Of a stretch of DNA of 11,660 bases, positions 1-6,742 are shown in pieces (the first letter of the stretch is position 1; each line of letters begins with the position of its first letter). Position numbers and translations under genes: made by a program. Source of the DNA: Treponema sp. Lineage in GTDB: Bacteria > Spirochaetota > Spirochaetia > Treponematales > Treponemataceae. The notes under the pieces were generated by a model, which did not search any database, was not told the origin of the DNA, and saw nothing but the letters and a program-made list of their open reading frames with translations. The stretch spans positions 1-11,660 of the forward strand of contig JAEDFX010000077.1 of NCBI GenBank assembly GCA_016297805.1, in the 5' to 3' direction.

Positions 1-14
1 AACGCAAACTTTAG

Positions 15-53
15 GTAAGATAAAGCCGCGCTATTTTAGCGGTTTTATCTTAC
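15..53. repeat. Long hairpin (15-bp stem) beyond the 3' end of the minus-strand gene block
   Basis: Positions 15-29 and 39-53 are inverted copies with one G:U-type mismatch and a 9-base loop. The stem contains an AAA(A)/TTTT stretch, and no long T tract follows it on either strand, so it is not a textbook intrinsic terminator. It lies just past the end of the minus-strand block and could still stop or stabilise that transcript. It is the first of three hairpins in a row. Confidence 0.6.
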
Positions 54-66
54 ACTCCTTTTATAG

Positions 67-89
67 ATTCCCGTATGGAGCACGGGAAT
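67..89. repeat. Perfect 8-bp palindromic repeat unit
   Basis: ATTCCCGT (67-74) and ACGGGAAT (82-89) are perfect inverted copies around a 7-base loop. The CCCGTG...CACGGG style resembles the short dispersed palindromes seen in intergenic DNA of many bacteria. Assignment to such a family is from memory of their general form, not from a comparison. Confidence 0.6.
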
Positions 90-97
90 GATTTGGC

Positions 98-120
98 ATT
101 ATCGTGTTCAGCACGACAAT
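98..120. repeat. 9-bp hairpin abutting the stop codon of the secreted-protein gene
   Basis: Positions 98-106 and 112-120 are inverted copies with one wobble mismatch and a 5-base loop. The hairpin ends one base before the minus-strand stop codon (121-123), so in the mRNA it forms immediately after translation ends. It could act as a 3' end stabiliser or a weak terminator. No T tract follows it. Confidence 0.55.
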
Positions 121-1005
121 CTATCTTTTATCAATATCCATCAGCATATCTGCAGTCAGATTTTCTCCGTTGTAATGAATAACTACAAGGTTTCCTGTTT
201 TTTCTGCTGTAAGATCTTTTACTGACATCAATTTATAAACATAAGAATTATCGTTTTTCTGATCCTGTACGACTGTTGGCTGAACTTTATAAGATACTGT
301 AGAACCTTTTGACGAAACTGTTTTAAACAACATATAAAAAGTTTCTGTCATTGCCTTTTGATTTGCATAATATTTTCTGTCCGCAGTTAACAGGAAGGTT
401 CCATCTGCTTCCGGTTCACTAAAGAAAACTTTTGTAAGTGAATCTGTCACATCGTATCCATTAATTTTAAAACGGAGAATTGATGGTTCTCTCTGCTTGA
501 AAGTTTCCGAATCTGCTTTTGTATTTTCCAGAACAGTTCTCTCTGCAGGTGTCGCTTTTTTCTGTTCAATTTTAAGCTCATTCAAACTGTTTAGTACCTG
601 CTGAAGCAACAAATTTGTTGTTGATGAAGTTGTATAACTTGATAGGGAAGATACAGAATCAAGTGATGACACATTTGTAAAAAGCCCAGAATCGTACAAA
701 GAGGAAATATCTGTAGCTGTTAAAGTCGAACTATTACCAAGCAAAGAAGTCAGTACATCATTGGTAGATGTTCCGTCTGAAAGAACAGTTTCTGATTTTG
801 ACTTATCTTCCTTTTGTGATATTTTTTTATTTACCATCTTTGAAGGAAAACTTGGTCTATAAAAACTTCCACTAACAGAAGTAGTTGGCATTTCCGGCAT
901 ATCTGGCATAGCAGGCATTTCTATTGTCTGAGAAAATCCATAAACAGCAACTGATAAACTGCAAATGCCAGCTGCAAGCAGCTTTTTAAAACTAAAGGCT
1001 TGCAA
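121..1005 (-). CDS. Secreted protein of unknown function
   Basis: The product is about 294 residues and I do not recognise its family. From the chosen start it has a short basic N-terminus (FKK), a hydrophobic stretch at residues 9-22 and a plausible signal-peptidase site near GFS-Q (residues 23-26), so export across the inner membrane is likely. There is no lipobox cysteine at the cleavage site. The mature N-terminus has a short MP-rich repeat (M30P, M33P, M36P, M39P). It is followed by a Ser/Thr/Leu-rich low-complexity stretch (about 70-145) and a more ordered C-terminal half with alternating beta-like segments (about 170-285). I chose the TTG at 1003-1005 because GGAGG lies exactly six bases upstream. 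The in-frame ATG at 1018-1020 has no good ribosome-binding site and would lengthen the overlap with the upstream gene to 29 bases. It is the last gene of the minus-strand block and is probably translationally coupled to the metallopeptidase-like gene. Confidence 0.7.
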   Translation of the reverse strand: MQAFSFKKLLAAGICSLSVAVYGFSQTIEMPAMPDMPEMPTTSVSGSFYRPSFPSKMVNKKISQKEDKSKSETVLSDGTSTNDVLTSLLGNSSTLTATDISSLYDSGLFTNVSSLDSVSSLSSYTTSSTTNLLLQQVLNSLNELKIEQKKATPAERTVLENTKADSETFKQREPSILRFKINGYDVTDSLTKVFFSEPEADGTFLLTADRKYYANQKAMTETFYMLFKTVSSKGSTVSYKVQPTVVQDQKNDNSYVYKLMSVKDLTAEKTGNLVVIHYNGENLTADMLMDIDKR

Positions 1006-1804
1006 GACTTTCCTCCACATATTCCAGACGCTGAGTAAGCTGTGCAATTGTCTTTTCCAGACGACTTTTTTCTTTTTCCAATTTAGCTTTTGGATCCACA
1101 TTTCTTGCTTCTGCAGATTTCTGCTTCATCATCTCACGAACAGATGCAGGAGATTTTCCACCCTCCATAAGCTGCTGTTCAACTTCTGCACGATCATCCT
1201 TTTTCTTAATACTGGCAACTACTTTCATATTATCAAAGCCAATTGCAGGGTTCACCTCCACCGCACCAACACGACGAATATCTTTTGCTGCATTTCGTGG
1301 GAGACACAAAACTCGGTCAATGTAATCTTCATAACGAATATCAGCTTCTGCACAAAGTTCCATAGCACGAGCCAGTTTTTTACCGAACTCCTTCATAAGC
1401 TCACCGTTTTTAGCCAGATAATTTGTTTTTATATCTTCTGTAAGCTCTTTTAATTCTGCATTATTTTCCCAGCCAATTGAATAATAGCCTTTCTGTTCTG
1501 CAATATTCAAAAGAGTTCCAAACCTTGCCCAGAATTCCTGAGTGTGAACCTTACAAGCCTTACCATAACCAGGATTATTTTCCTGTTTTTCAATTGTACA
1601 AACATGATGTGTATATTCGTGAATTGCTGTATAAATCAGCATATTTTCAGATTTAAGATTTAAGTTATGAATAAAAATTTCATGAGTATCTGGCTGATAA
1701 AATCCGTTTACCCGTTTACTTTCTTTCCCTGTCTGAATTACTGTAAAATCAATCTGGCATGGTTCCAGGTCAAGCAAAATCTCTTTAATTCTATCGTTTG
1801 TCAT
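992..1804 (-). CDS. Putative zinc metallopeptidase-like protein (HExxH) with C-terminal coiled coil
   Basis: The 270-residue product has an HEYTH motif at residues 62-66 within a predicted helix. A further histidine (H87) is followed by a QEFW motif (89-92). HExxH followed about 20 residues later by H-x-x-(E)-F-W resembles SprT- and YgjP-type zinc metallopeptidases, where the two helix histidines and the third histidine bind zinc and the glutamate activates water. The N-terminal part (1-50) reads like the usual beta strands before the active-site helix. Residues 185-240 are charged and residues 238-265 look like a coiled coil. No signal peptide is seen, so it is probably cytoplasmic. An AGGAG site sits five bases before the ATG. 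It follows rsmE by 14 bases and overlaps the secreted-protein gene. The substrate is unknown, and SprT-like DNA-protein crosslink processing is only one possibility. Confidence 0.72.
   Translation of the reverse strand: MTNDRIKEILLDLEPCQIDFTVIQTGKESKRVNGFYQPDTHEIFIHNLNLKSENMLIYTAIHEYTHHVCTIEKQENNPGYGKACKVHTQEFWARFGTLLNIAEQKGYYSIGWENNAELKELTEDIKTNYLAKNGELMKEFGKKLARAMELCAEADIRYEDYIDRVLCLPRNAAKDIRRVGAVEVNPAIGFDNMKVVASIKKKDDRAEVEQQLMEGGKSPASVREMMKQKSAEARNVDPKAKLEKEKSRLEKTIAQLTQRLEYVEESLASL
1012..1016 (-). promoter_or_regulatory. Shine-Dalgarno GGAGG deciding a TTG start
   Basis: Read on the minus strand, GGAGG is followed by six bases (AAAGTC) and TTG. It lies inside the 3' end of the metallopeptidase-like gene, whose stop codon is at 992-994. 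This supports a 14-base overlap and coupled translation of the secreted protein. Confidence 0.65.
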
Positions 1805-1818
1805 ATATACTCCTATTC

Positions 1819-2595
1819 TTAATTCATGTATCCCAGTGTATTTAATATGATTGAACCGGCTACAGTTGCTGCAGTTTCAGTACGCATAATTCTGTTTCCC
1901 ATTCCACAACGAATATAACCGTATTCTTCCATCAATTTTCTTTCTTTGTCTGTCCAGCCTCGTTCACTGCCAATTGCCGCAAAAACAGACTTTCCTTCTG
2001 AACAAGGATTAACACACTGCATGCAAGGTAAATCTGTCATTGCCATAGACAGGGAACATTTAGGATTCACATTGTCCAATGAAAGACGCAAAATATGATG
2101 TGAATGTTCTTTACTGGCATTTTCTTCCAGATAGTCCAGGCATTCTTTAAGAGTTTTGTGTAAAAAGAGTTCTGGTACATGAGTACTGCCAGCCTGAACA
2201 GTTCCATCTAAAAGCATTTTGTATGCAGAACCTCGTTCTACAAGATTTGACTGCATATAAGATTTTTCACCAAGTTCTGTGCCTGTAAGATGGACTTCGC
2301 TGACTCCAAGCGCTGCAATATCTCTTAAAAGTCGTTTAAGCTGAATTGGACGAGGAAAACCTATAATCATTTTTAAATTAGTCAAAGGTTTACCATCACC
2401 AGTTGGTTCAAAAGTAAAACTGATTTTATCTGAAATTTCTGTGATTGTGGCAATTCCACTGGCACCACCAATAATTCCTGCAGTAAAGGTATCGCCAACT
2501 TTTTTGTGTAGAATTTTTATAATATGTTCGCCACGCTCATCCTTTTTATCAAGAGGCGATTTTATTTCTTCAGGAGAAAAAAGACAAATATTCAT
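1819..2595 (-). CDS. rsmE: 16S rRNA m3U1498 methyltransferase (RsmE family, SPOUT)
   Basis: RsmE transfers a methyl group from S-adenosylmethionine to N3 of U1498 in the decoding centre of 16S rRNA, in the assembled small subunit. The 258-residue length is normal for the family. The N-terminal PUA-like part carries HIIKILHKKVGD (residues 24-35). The middle has the ALGVSEVHL element and VQAGSTHVPEL (133-143), matching the family's AxEQSxRxxVP region. The C-terminal trefoil knot carries IGSERGW (208-214), where the usual form is IGPEGG, and GNRIMRTETA (233-242), matching LGxRILRTETA. Four cysteines (180, 191, 194, 198) cluster just before the knot. It sits 21 bases after the TPR gene with a weak GGTGG ribosome-binding site. 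The family call is firm. The exact target base is inferred from the family. Confidence 0.88.
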   Translation of the reverse strand: MNICLFSPEEIKSPLDKKDERGEHIIKILHKKVGDTFTAGIIGGASGIATITEISDKISFTFEPTGDGKPLTNLKMIIGFPRPIQLKRLLRDIAALGVSEVHLTGTELGEKSYMQSNLVERGSAYKMLLDGTVQAGSTHVPELFLHKTLKECLDYLEENASKEHSHHILRLSLDNVNPKCSLSMAMTDLPCMQCVNPCSEGKSVFAAIGSERGWTDKERKLMEEYGYIRCGMGNRIMRTETAATVAGSIILNTLGYMN

Positions 2596-2616
2596 TTATG
2601 ACCACCAGAAGGGAAT

Positions 2617-3975
2617 TTAGTTGAACATATTAATCTTTTTCAGAATTTTTACAAGTTCTTCTTTTTCAATCAAATCGATTGGACGACCTTCAGTATATTT
2701 ATGTGCACTATCCGAAAAAGACCCCAAAGTTACACAAATACCGGCGTCACACTTTGTATCACGTATTTTTCCATGGAATTCGCGAATGTAAATATCACCA
2801 ATAGCATTCTGATTTCTATAGAAACGGAAAATCTGTTTTGCTTCCCATTTTGAATTTTCAATATTACAAACAATTTCAACACTTTCGGAAGAAACCTGAA
2901 CATCTTCTACTTTTACAAAGGCATCCTTATAATATGTAGAAATAAATTTTCTACACAAAGCAACAAAGTCACTTGTTCCAGACATAAGATAAGTCTGAAG
3001 ATTCTTATTCTGATTTAATTCTGAATATCTTAAAACCATTGCATCTACATCTTTGTATCCAGATTTTACAGCCTGAATCTGTTTAAGATATGTAAGTCCC
3101 TGTGAAATATCATTCTGAGCAATACAAACCGCACCCATACGATATTTTATCTGTAAAGAAAGCTGAGGCGGGATATTTGGCAATTTCAATGCAATTTCAT
3201 AATCCTTAATAGCGCTGGCATAATCTTTATTTCGTTCATGCATTTTTCCAGCTTCAAGACAACTCTGAGGTCCAAATTCAGGATCCAGACGAAGATGCAT
3301 AAACAACTTAAGTGCTTTATCGCCTAAACCACATTCTGCCATAGAAATTGCCATACTGAATAAAATCTCTTTATTGTCAGGTTTATCTTCAAGAACTCGT
3401 TTTAGGAATGGCAGAGCATCTCTATATTTTTGTATTTTATATAAACATTGTCCCAAAAATCCATTTACTTCATTATTTTCAGGCATAAGAACTTTTGCCT
3501 TTTTGAAACAATATATGGCCTTATCGTAAGTTCCAGCCTTGTACAATGCCTGTCCCAAATAGAAATTACAGTCAAAGTTTTCAGGATCCTTTTTCATGGA
3601 CAACATAAGAGAACTGATTGCATCATCTATTTTATCAAGATAGAATGCGGCAATACCCATACGGAGTGTTGCTTTTTTTGAATCTATTTCCGGATGAACT
3701 GTAGAAATGTCATAAAGAGTTTTATAAATATTCCAGACTTTTTCCCAGTTTTTTTCGCCGTAATAAATATCGCCAACCATTTCTAGAGAAGTAACATTAT
3801 GAGGATCTTTAGCAAGTTTTTTTTCTGCTTCTTTTAAAATAGCAGCTCGTCCCTTCTTCTGAACTTTCTGAGCAACATTCTTTACTTCACGATTTTTGCC
3901 AGCAGATCTGGCAAACATAATAATTACAACCAGAACTGCAGCAACAATCACAGCGATTAAAACTGAAAAAATCAT
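2617..3975 (-). CDS. Membrane-anchored TPR protein with C-terminal Mrr-like domain
   Basis: The 452-residue product starts with one hydrophobic segment (residues 2-22) followed by a basic linker (24-50). This suggests a single N-terminal anchor with the rest in the cytoplasm. Residues 60-305 contain about seven tetratricopeptide-type helical hairpins. The clearest are at 134-167 (FYLGQALYKAGTYDKAIYCF) and 168-200. Residues 337-449 resemble the Mrr-type restriction-endonuclease fold. GICVTLGSFSDSAHKY (412-427) and RPIDLIEKEELVKIL (431-445) match its conserved end (G-V-x-VT-x-x-F-x-x-A, then I-x-LID-x-x-x-L). The usual catalytic pattern (D followed by Q/E-x-K) is not apparent, since the matching strand reads IFRFYR, so it is probably inactive as a nuclease. 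A GGGG tract 11 bases upstream is a loosely spaced ribosome-binding site. It may be a scaffold or sensor, and its partner is unknown. Confidence 0.75.
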   Translation of the reverse strand: MIFSVLIAVIVAAVLVVIIMFARSAGKNREVKNVAQKVQKKGRAAILKEAEKKLAKDPHNVTSLEMVGDIYYGEKNWEKVWNIYKTLYDISTVHPEIDSKKATLRMGIAAFYLDKIDDAISSLMLSMKKDPENFDCNFYLGQALYKAGTYDKAIYCFKKAKVLMPENNEVNGFLGQCLYKIQKYRDALPFLKRVLEDKPDNKEILFSMAISMAECGLGDKALKLFMHLRLDPEFGPQSCLEAGKMHERNKDYASAIKDYEIALKLPNIPPQLSLQIKYRMGAVCIAQNDISQGLTYLKQIQAVKSGYKDVDAMVLRYSELNQNKNLQTYLMSGTSDFVALCRKFISTYYKDAFVKVEDVQVSSESVEIVCNIENSKWEAKQIFRFYRNQNAIGDIYIREFHGKIRDTKCDAGICVTLGSFSDSAHKYTEGRPIDLIEKEELVKILKKINMFN

Positions 3976-4004
3976 CTGAAACTATACCCCTTAGTTATTC
4001 TAAA

Positions 4005-5177
4005 TTATTTGCCAGTTTTTTCATGAACCATCTGGGCTATTCGCTCCATGGCAATCTTTATTTTATTAATATCAGTAGCATAACAACAGCGGATAAAACC
4101 TTCACCACCATCGCCAAAACAAGTACCTGGAACAACAGCAACGCTGTACTTATTAATAAGTTCTGTTGCAAATTCTTCAGATGTCATACCTGTTGGGCGA
4201 ATATCTGGGAACATATAGAAAGCTCCCTCTGGTTCTGTACAAGGAAGTCCCATATCAATAAAAGCTTTATACATTAAGTTGCGACGCTGCTGATAGCTTA
4301 CACGCATTTTTTCAACATCTGACCATGCATTGCGCAACCCCTCTGCCGCAGCATACTGAGAGAAAATTGGTGGACAAATTGAATTATAAGCATGAAGTTT
4401 ACAACACTGAACCAGCAAATCGTGAGGTCCACAAATAAAACCAATACGCCATCCTGTCATGGCAAAGGATTTTGAGAAACCATTAAATACGATTGCATAA
4501 TCTTTCATTCCTGGGAAAGAAGCAATTGAAACATGCTTGTGATTTTCATAAATAAGCTCACAGTAAATTTCATCACTCAAACACCAGATTTCGTGTTTCT
4601 TTACAACTTCAGCAATTTTTTCCAAATCTGCAGCAGGAATAATTCTACCAGTTGGATTGTTTGGAGAACAAATCATTACAGCCTTAGTTTTTGGTGTAAT
4701 GACAGCTTCCAGCATTTCGGCAGTTGGTGTAAAACCATTTGAGCTTGTATCAAGATGAATAACCTTTGCCCCGCACAAATCTGCCAATGGCTGATAATTT
4801 ACATAACAAGGTTCGCAGACAATAATCTCATCACCTGGATTCAAAATTGAACGCAAAACAATATCCAGACCTTCAGAAGCACCTACAGTTGGCAAAACTT
4901 CTGTTTCTGGATTATAGTCCAAATCATAACGCTGCAAATATTTTGCAATTTCCCTACGAAGTTCAATTAAGCCCCAGTTTGAAGTATATGAAGTATGACC
5001 TTTTTCAAGATGATAAAAAGCTTCTTCACGAATTACCCAAGGAGTTGGAAAATCTGGTTCACCAACACCAAGAGAAATAATATCATCATGACCAATACAC
5101 AATTCAAAAAACTTACGGATTCCTGATGGTGGAATCTCACACATTTTAGTACAAAATTTATCTTTTCTATTATTCAT
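4005..5177 (-). CDS. PLP-dependent class I/II aminotransferase
   Basis: This fold type I aminotransferase has 390 residues, the usual length. It would move amino groups between an amino acid and a 2-oxo acid in the cytoplasm. Visible motifs are GVGEPDFPTP (37-46) and SPNNPTG (171-177), whose Asn contacts the cofactor. SDEIY (201-205) supplies the Asp that binds the pyridine nitrogen. K236 in GFSKSFAMTGWR forms the Schiff base. R363 in FIRCCY should bind the substrate carboxylate. The pattern is closest to the aspartate/aromatic PatA-like group, but substrate specificity cannot be read from sequence. An AAGGA site seven bases before the ATG supports the start. The gene lies downstream of an Lrp/AsnC regulator on the same strand, a pairing common for this enzyme group, which suggests control by amino-acid availability. 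A GC-rich insert fills the gap between them. Confidence 0.9.
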   Translation of the reverse strand: MNNRKDKFCTKMCEIPPSGIRKFFELCIGHDDIISLGVGEPDFPTPWVIREEAFYHLEKGHTSYTSNWGLIELRREIAKYLQRYDLDYNPETEVLPTVGASEGLDIVLRSILNPGDEIIVCEPCYVNYQPLADLCGAKVIHLDTSSNGFTPTAEMLEAVITPKTKAVMICSPNNPTGRIIPAADLEKIAEVVKKHEIWCLSDEIYCELIYENHKHVSIASFPGMKDYAIVFNGFSKSFAMTGWRIGFICGPHDLLVQCCKLHAYNSICPPIFSQYAAAEGLRNAWSDVEKMRVSYQQRRNLMYKAFIDMGLPCTEPEGAFYMFPDIRPTGMTSEEFATELINKYSVAVVPGTCFGDGGEGFIRCCYATDINKIKIAMERIAQMVHEKTGK

Positions 5178-5194
5178 TTATTTTTCCTTATGAT

Positions 5195-5276
5195 GGGGAA
5201 AGCCTTCCCCTCGGCCGCACTTCGTTGCGTCCTACCCTTTCTAACGGGCCTCAATCGCCGGCCCGTAACGCCCGCT
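5195..5276. repeat. GC-rich hairpin element between the Lrp and aminotransferase genes
   Basis: These 82 bases are about 66% G+C by hand count, in strong contrast to the AT-rich surroundings. They hold three stem-loops: GGGGAA/TTCCCC (5195-5200 and 5205-5210, perfect, 4-base loop), a weaker CGCA-type stem (5216-5229), and ACGGGCC/GGCCCGT (5244-5250 and 5260-5266, perfect, 9-base loop). The left edge nearly touches the aminotransferase ribosome-binding site, and the right edge reaches the Lrp stop codon. No T tract follows. It looks like an inserted dispersed repeat or structured RNA element. It could reduce or uncouple downstream expression. Confidence 0.55.
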
Positions 5277-5757
5277 AAGCATGCATTTCGCGACTGTCGT
5301 TTTCATCAACTACATAAACAATATCGTTTTCTTTATACTTTTTAAGAATAAAACTTGTTTTTGTAGAACGAACGCCTTCCAAAGTTGAAAGTTTTTCACT
5401 TACAAACATAGCAACATCACGCAAGTTGTCACCTTCAATAACAACCTTCAAGTCATATCCACCACTCATTAAATAAAGTGAACGAACCTGTGGGAAACGG
5501 TAGATTCTATCTGCAATTGCATCGAATCCGTGTTCACGCTGTGGCTGTACCTGAATCTGAATTTCTGCAAGAACCTTATCACGGGCGACCGCATCTTTCT
5601 CTGGGTTAACAATGGCCGCGTATCCAAGAATTACTCCGTCATCTTCAAGCTTCTTAATAATTTCTGCAACTTCTGCCTCTGTTTTTTTTGTCATTGCGGC
5701 AATATCAGCAGCAGACAAACGAGCATTCTGACGTAATAAATCAAGTATTTCTTCCAT
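5275..5757 (-). CDS. Lrp/AsnC family transcriptional regulator
   Basis: The 160-residue product has the standard two-domain layout. An N-terminal winged helix-turn-helix spans residues 2-50 (LSAADIAAMTKKTEAEVAEI, then GVILGYAAIVNP). A C-terminal RAM domain spans about 62-140, with the GGYDLKVVIEG turn (99-109) typical of the ligand-binding dimer interface. Such proteins form dimers and octamers and usually sense amino acids. The product probably regulates the adjacent aminotransferase gene and itself. GGAGG lies just before the ATG, and a good promoter with an overlapping inverted repeat lies upstream. The last residues (DENDSREMHA) fall outside the domain. The stop codon lies at the boundary of the GC-rich element, so the original C-terminus may have been altered. 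Family assignment is firm, the ligand is unknown. Confidence 0.9.
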   Translation of the reverse strand: MEEILDLLRQNARLSAADIAAMTKKTEAEVAEIIKKLEDDGVILGYAAIVNPEKDAVARDKVLAEIQIQVQPQREHGFDAIADRIYRFPQVRSLYLMSGGYDLKVVIEGDNLRDVAMFVSEKLSTLEGVRSTKTSFILKKYKENDIVYVVDENDSREMHA

Positions 5758-5779
5758 TATAAACCTCCATTGATTACAA

Positions 5780-5798
5780 AAAATAGCGGTACTATTTT
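5780..5798. promoter_or_regulatory. Inverted repeat AAAATAG-N5-CTATTTT, candidate autoregulatory operator
   Basis: Positions 5780-5786 and 5792-5798 are perfect inverted copies around CGGTA. The repeat overlaps the -10 box and the predicted transcription start of the Lrp gene, where a repressor would block initiation. Lrp-family proteins commonly autoregulate through AT-rich dyads, so this is a plausible site. In RNA the same repeat makes a weak A-U hairpin followed by U residues. It could therefore instead be a poor terminator for the AEC gene. Confidence 0.45.
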
Positions 5799-5822
5799 AC
5801 TATTAATAACCGTTTTTTACAA
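5794..5822 (-). promoter_or_regulatory. Sigma-70 type promoter for the Lrp gene
   Basis: On the minus strand, TTGTAA (5822-5817) and TAAAAT (5799-5794) are separated by exactly 17 bases. Each is close to the consensus. Transcription would start near 5787, about 30 bases before the ATG. The -35 box overlaps the stop codon of the AEC transporter gene, so this promoter splits the minus-strand block into two units. Confidence 0.6.
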
Positions 5823-6737
5823 TCTAATTACCAATTCTGCCAAAGCTACAATTGCAGGAAGAGTAAACAGACAGAGCAGACTGGAAATTGAGACCAATAC
5901 ACTTGCATAAGTGGCATCTTTATTAAATACACAAGCCAATCCTGGAATACTTGTGGCAACAGGACAAAGAGATGCCAGCAACACAACATAAATCAAAAGC
6001 TGAATATCAGGGAAGTTACCAAAAATTTTAAAGATGACAAAGAATACAGCAATATTCAGAATACCTGTGACAATCAGACGTAAAATCAGAGTTTTTGTAA
6101 TCTGGAATATATATGCCTTTGACTCAGAAAATTTAAAATTCGCCAGTAAAATACCAATAAGAATCATACTGACTGCTGTATTCAAATCACCAATCATATT
6201 AATTGGCTTCATAATAATTTCAGGAATGGAAACTGGAAGTACATACAGAATCAAACCAAAGGTTATAGCTATAATATTTGGATTTGTAATAATTTTTTTT
6301 ATTTTTACAGAACCTCCAATTTGATAATAGCCATAAGTCCATACCATTATATTAAAAACAACCAGATATCCCATTAAAAAGAAAACGCCTTCTTCTCCAA
6401 AAACACCTCGAACCAAAGGAATTCCTACAAAACCACAATTAGTAAGGGAAACTGCAAGACGATCAACTTTATCTTTTGTAGAAAGGGAACCTAAAAGAAT
6501 CATTACTAAATGTGCAATTAATGACAGCAGAATAACAAACAAAAGCTGTTTAAATTTTTCCGGATTAAACTCTTTATTAAACGAATTGATAATCATAAAA
6601 GGATTAATAAAATAGAGAAGCAGCTTACTCAAAAACTTACTTTCATATTCCTGCACTTTTACTACTTTTGCATAGATAAAACCACCAACCCCAATAATAG
6701 CCATGATTGATAACTGACGCATTACAAGAGCAAACAT
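5817..6737 (-). CDS. AEC (auxin efflux carrier) family transporter
   Basis: This 306-residue, strongly hydrophobic protein has about ten membrane segments in two groups, with a charged loop near residues 52-64 and a basic loop near 143-150. Family features are NPFM near residue 45 in the first bundle, TNCGFVGIPLV (99-109), NPNIIA (152-157), DLNTAVSMILIG (184-195) and the CPVATSIPGLA stretch (258-268). Bacterial members are secondary carriers, several of which move malate, malonate or other small organic acids. The substrate here is unknown. The start lies five bases after the COG2426-type gene's stop, and the ribosome-binding bases (AGGTAGGG) overlap that stop, so the two are translationally coupled. 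The neighbouring aminotransferase makes an amino-acid or keto-acid substrate attractive, but that is only an inference. Confidence 0.88.
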   Translation of the reverse strand: MFALVMRQLSIMAIIGVGGFIYAKVVKVQEYESKFLSKLLLYFINPFMIINSFNKEFNPEKFKQLLFVILLSLIAHLVMILLGSLSTKDKVDRLAVSLTNCGFVGIPLVRGVFGEEGVFFLMGYLVVFNIMVWTYGYYQIGGSVKIKKIITNPNIIAITFGLILYVLPVSIPEIIMKPINMIGDLNTAVSMILIGILLANFKFSESKAYIFQITKTLILRLIVTGILNIAVFFVIFKIFGNFPDIQLLIYVVLLASLCPVATSIPGLACVFNKDATYASVLVSISSLLCLFTLPAIVALAELVIRL

Positions 6738-6742
6738 ATACC

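Noticed and set aside
965..1453. 162-codon plus-strand open frame opposite the metallopeptidase-like gene
   Set aside because: Phe/Cys-rich composition typical of the antisense of an AT-rich gene, no ribosome-binding site, and it lies entirely over two supported minus-strand genes.
4847..5080. 77-codon plus-strand frame opposite the aminotransferase gene
   Set aside because: Its composition looks protein-like, but it lies over the conserved N-terminal part of the aminotransferase and has no promoter or ribosome-binding site.
5195..5276. Intrinsic terminator between the Lrp and aminotransferase genes
   Set aside because: The stems are strong, but no T tract follows on either strand. Partial attenuation remains possible.
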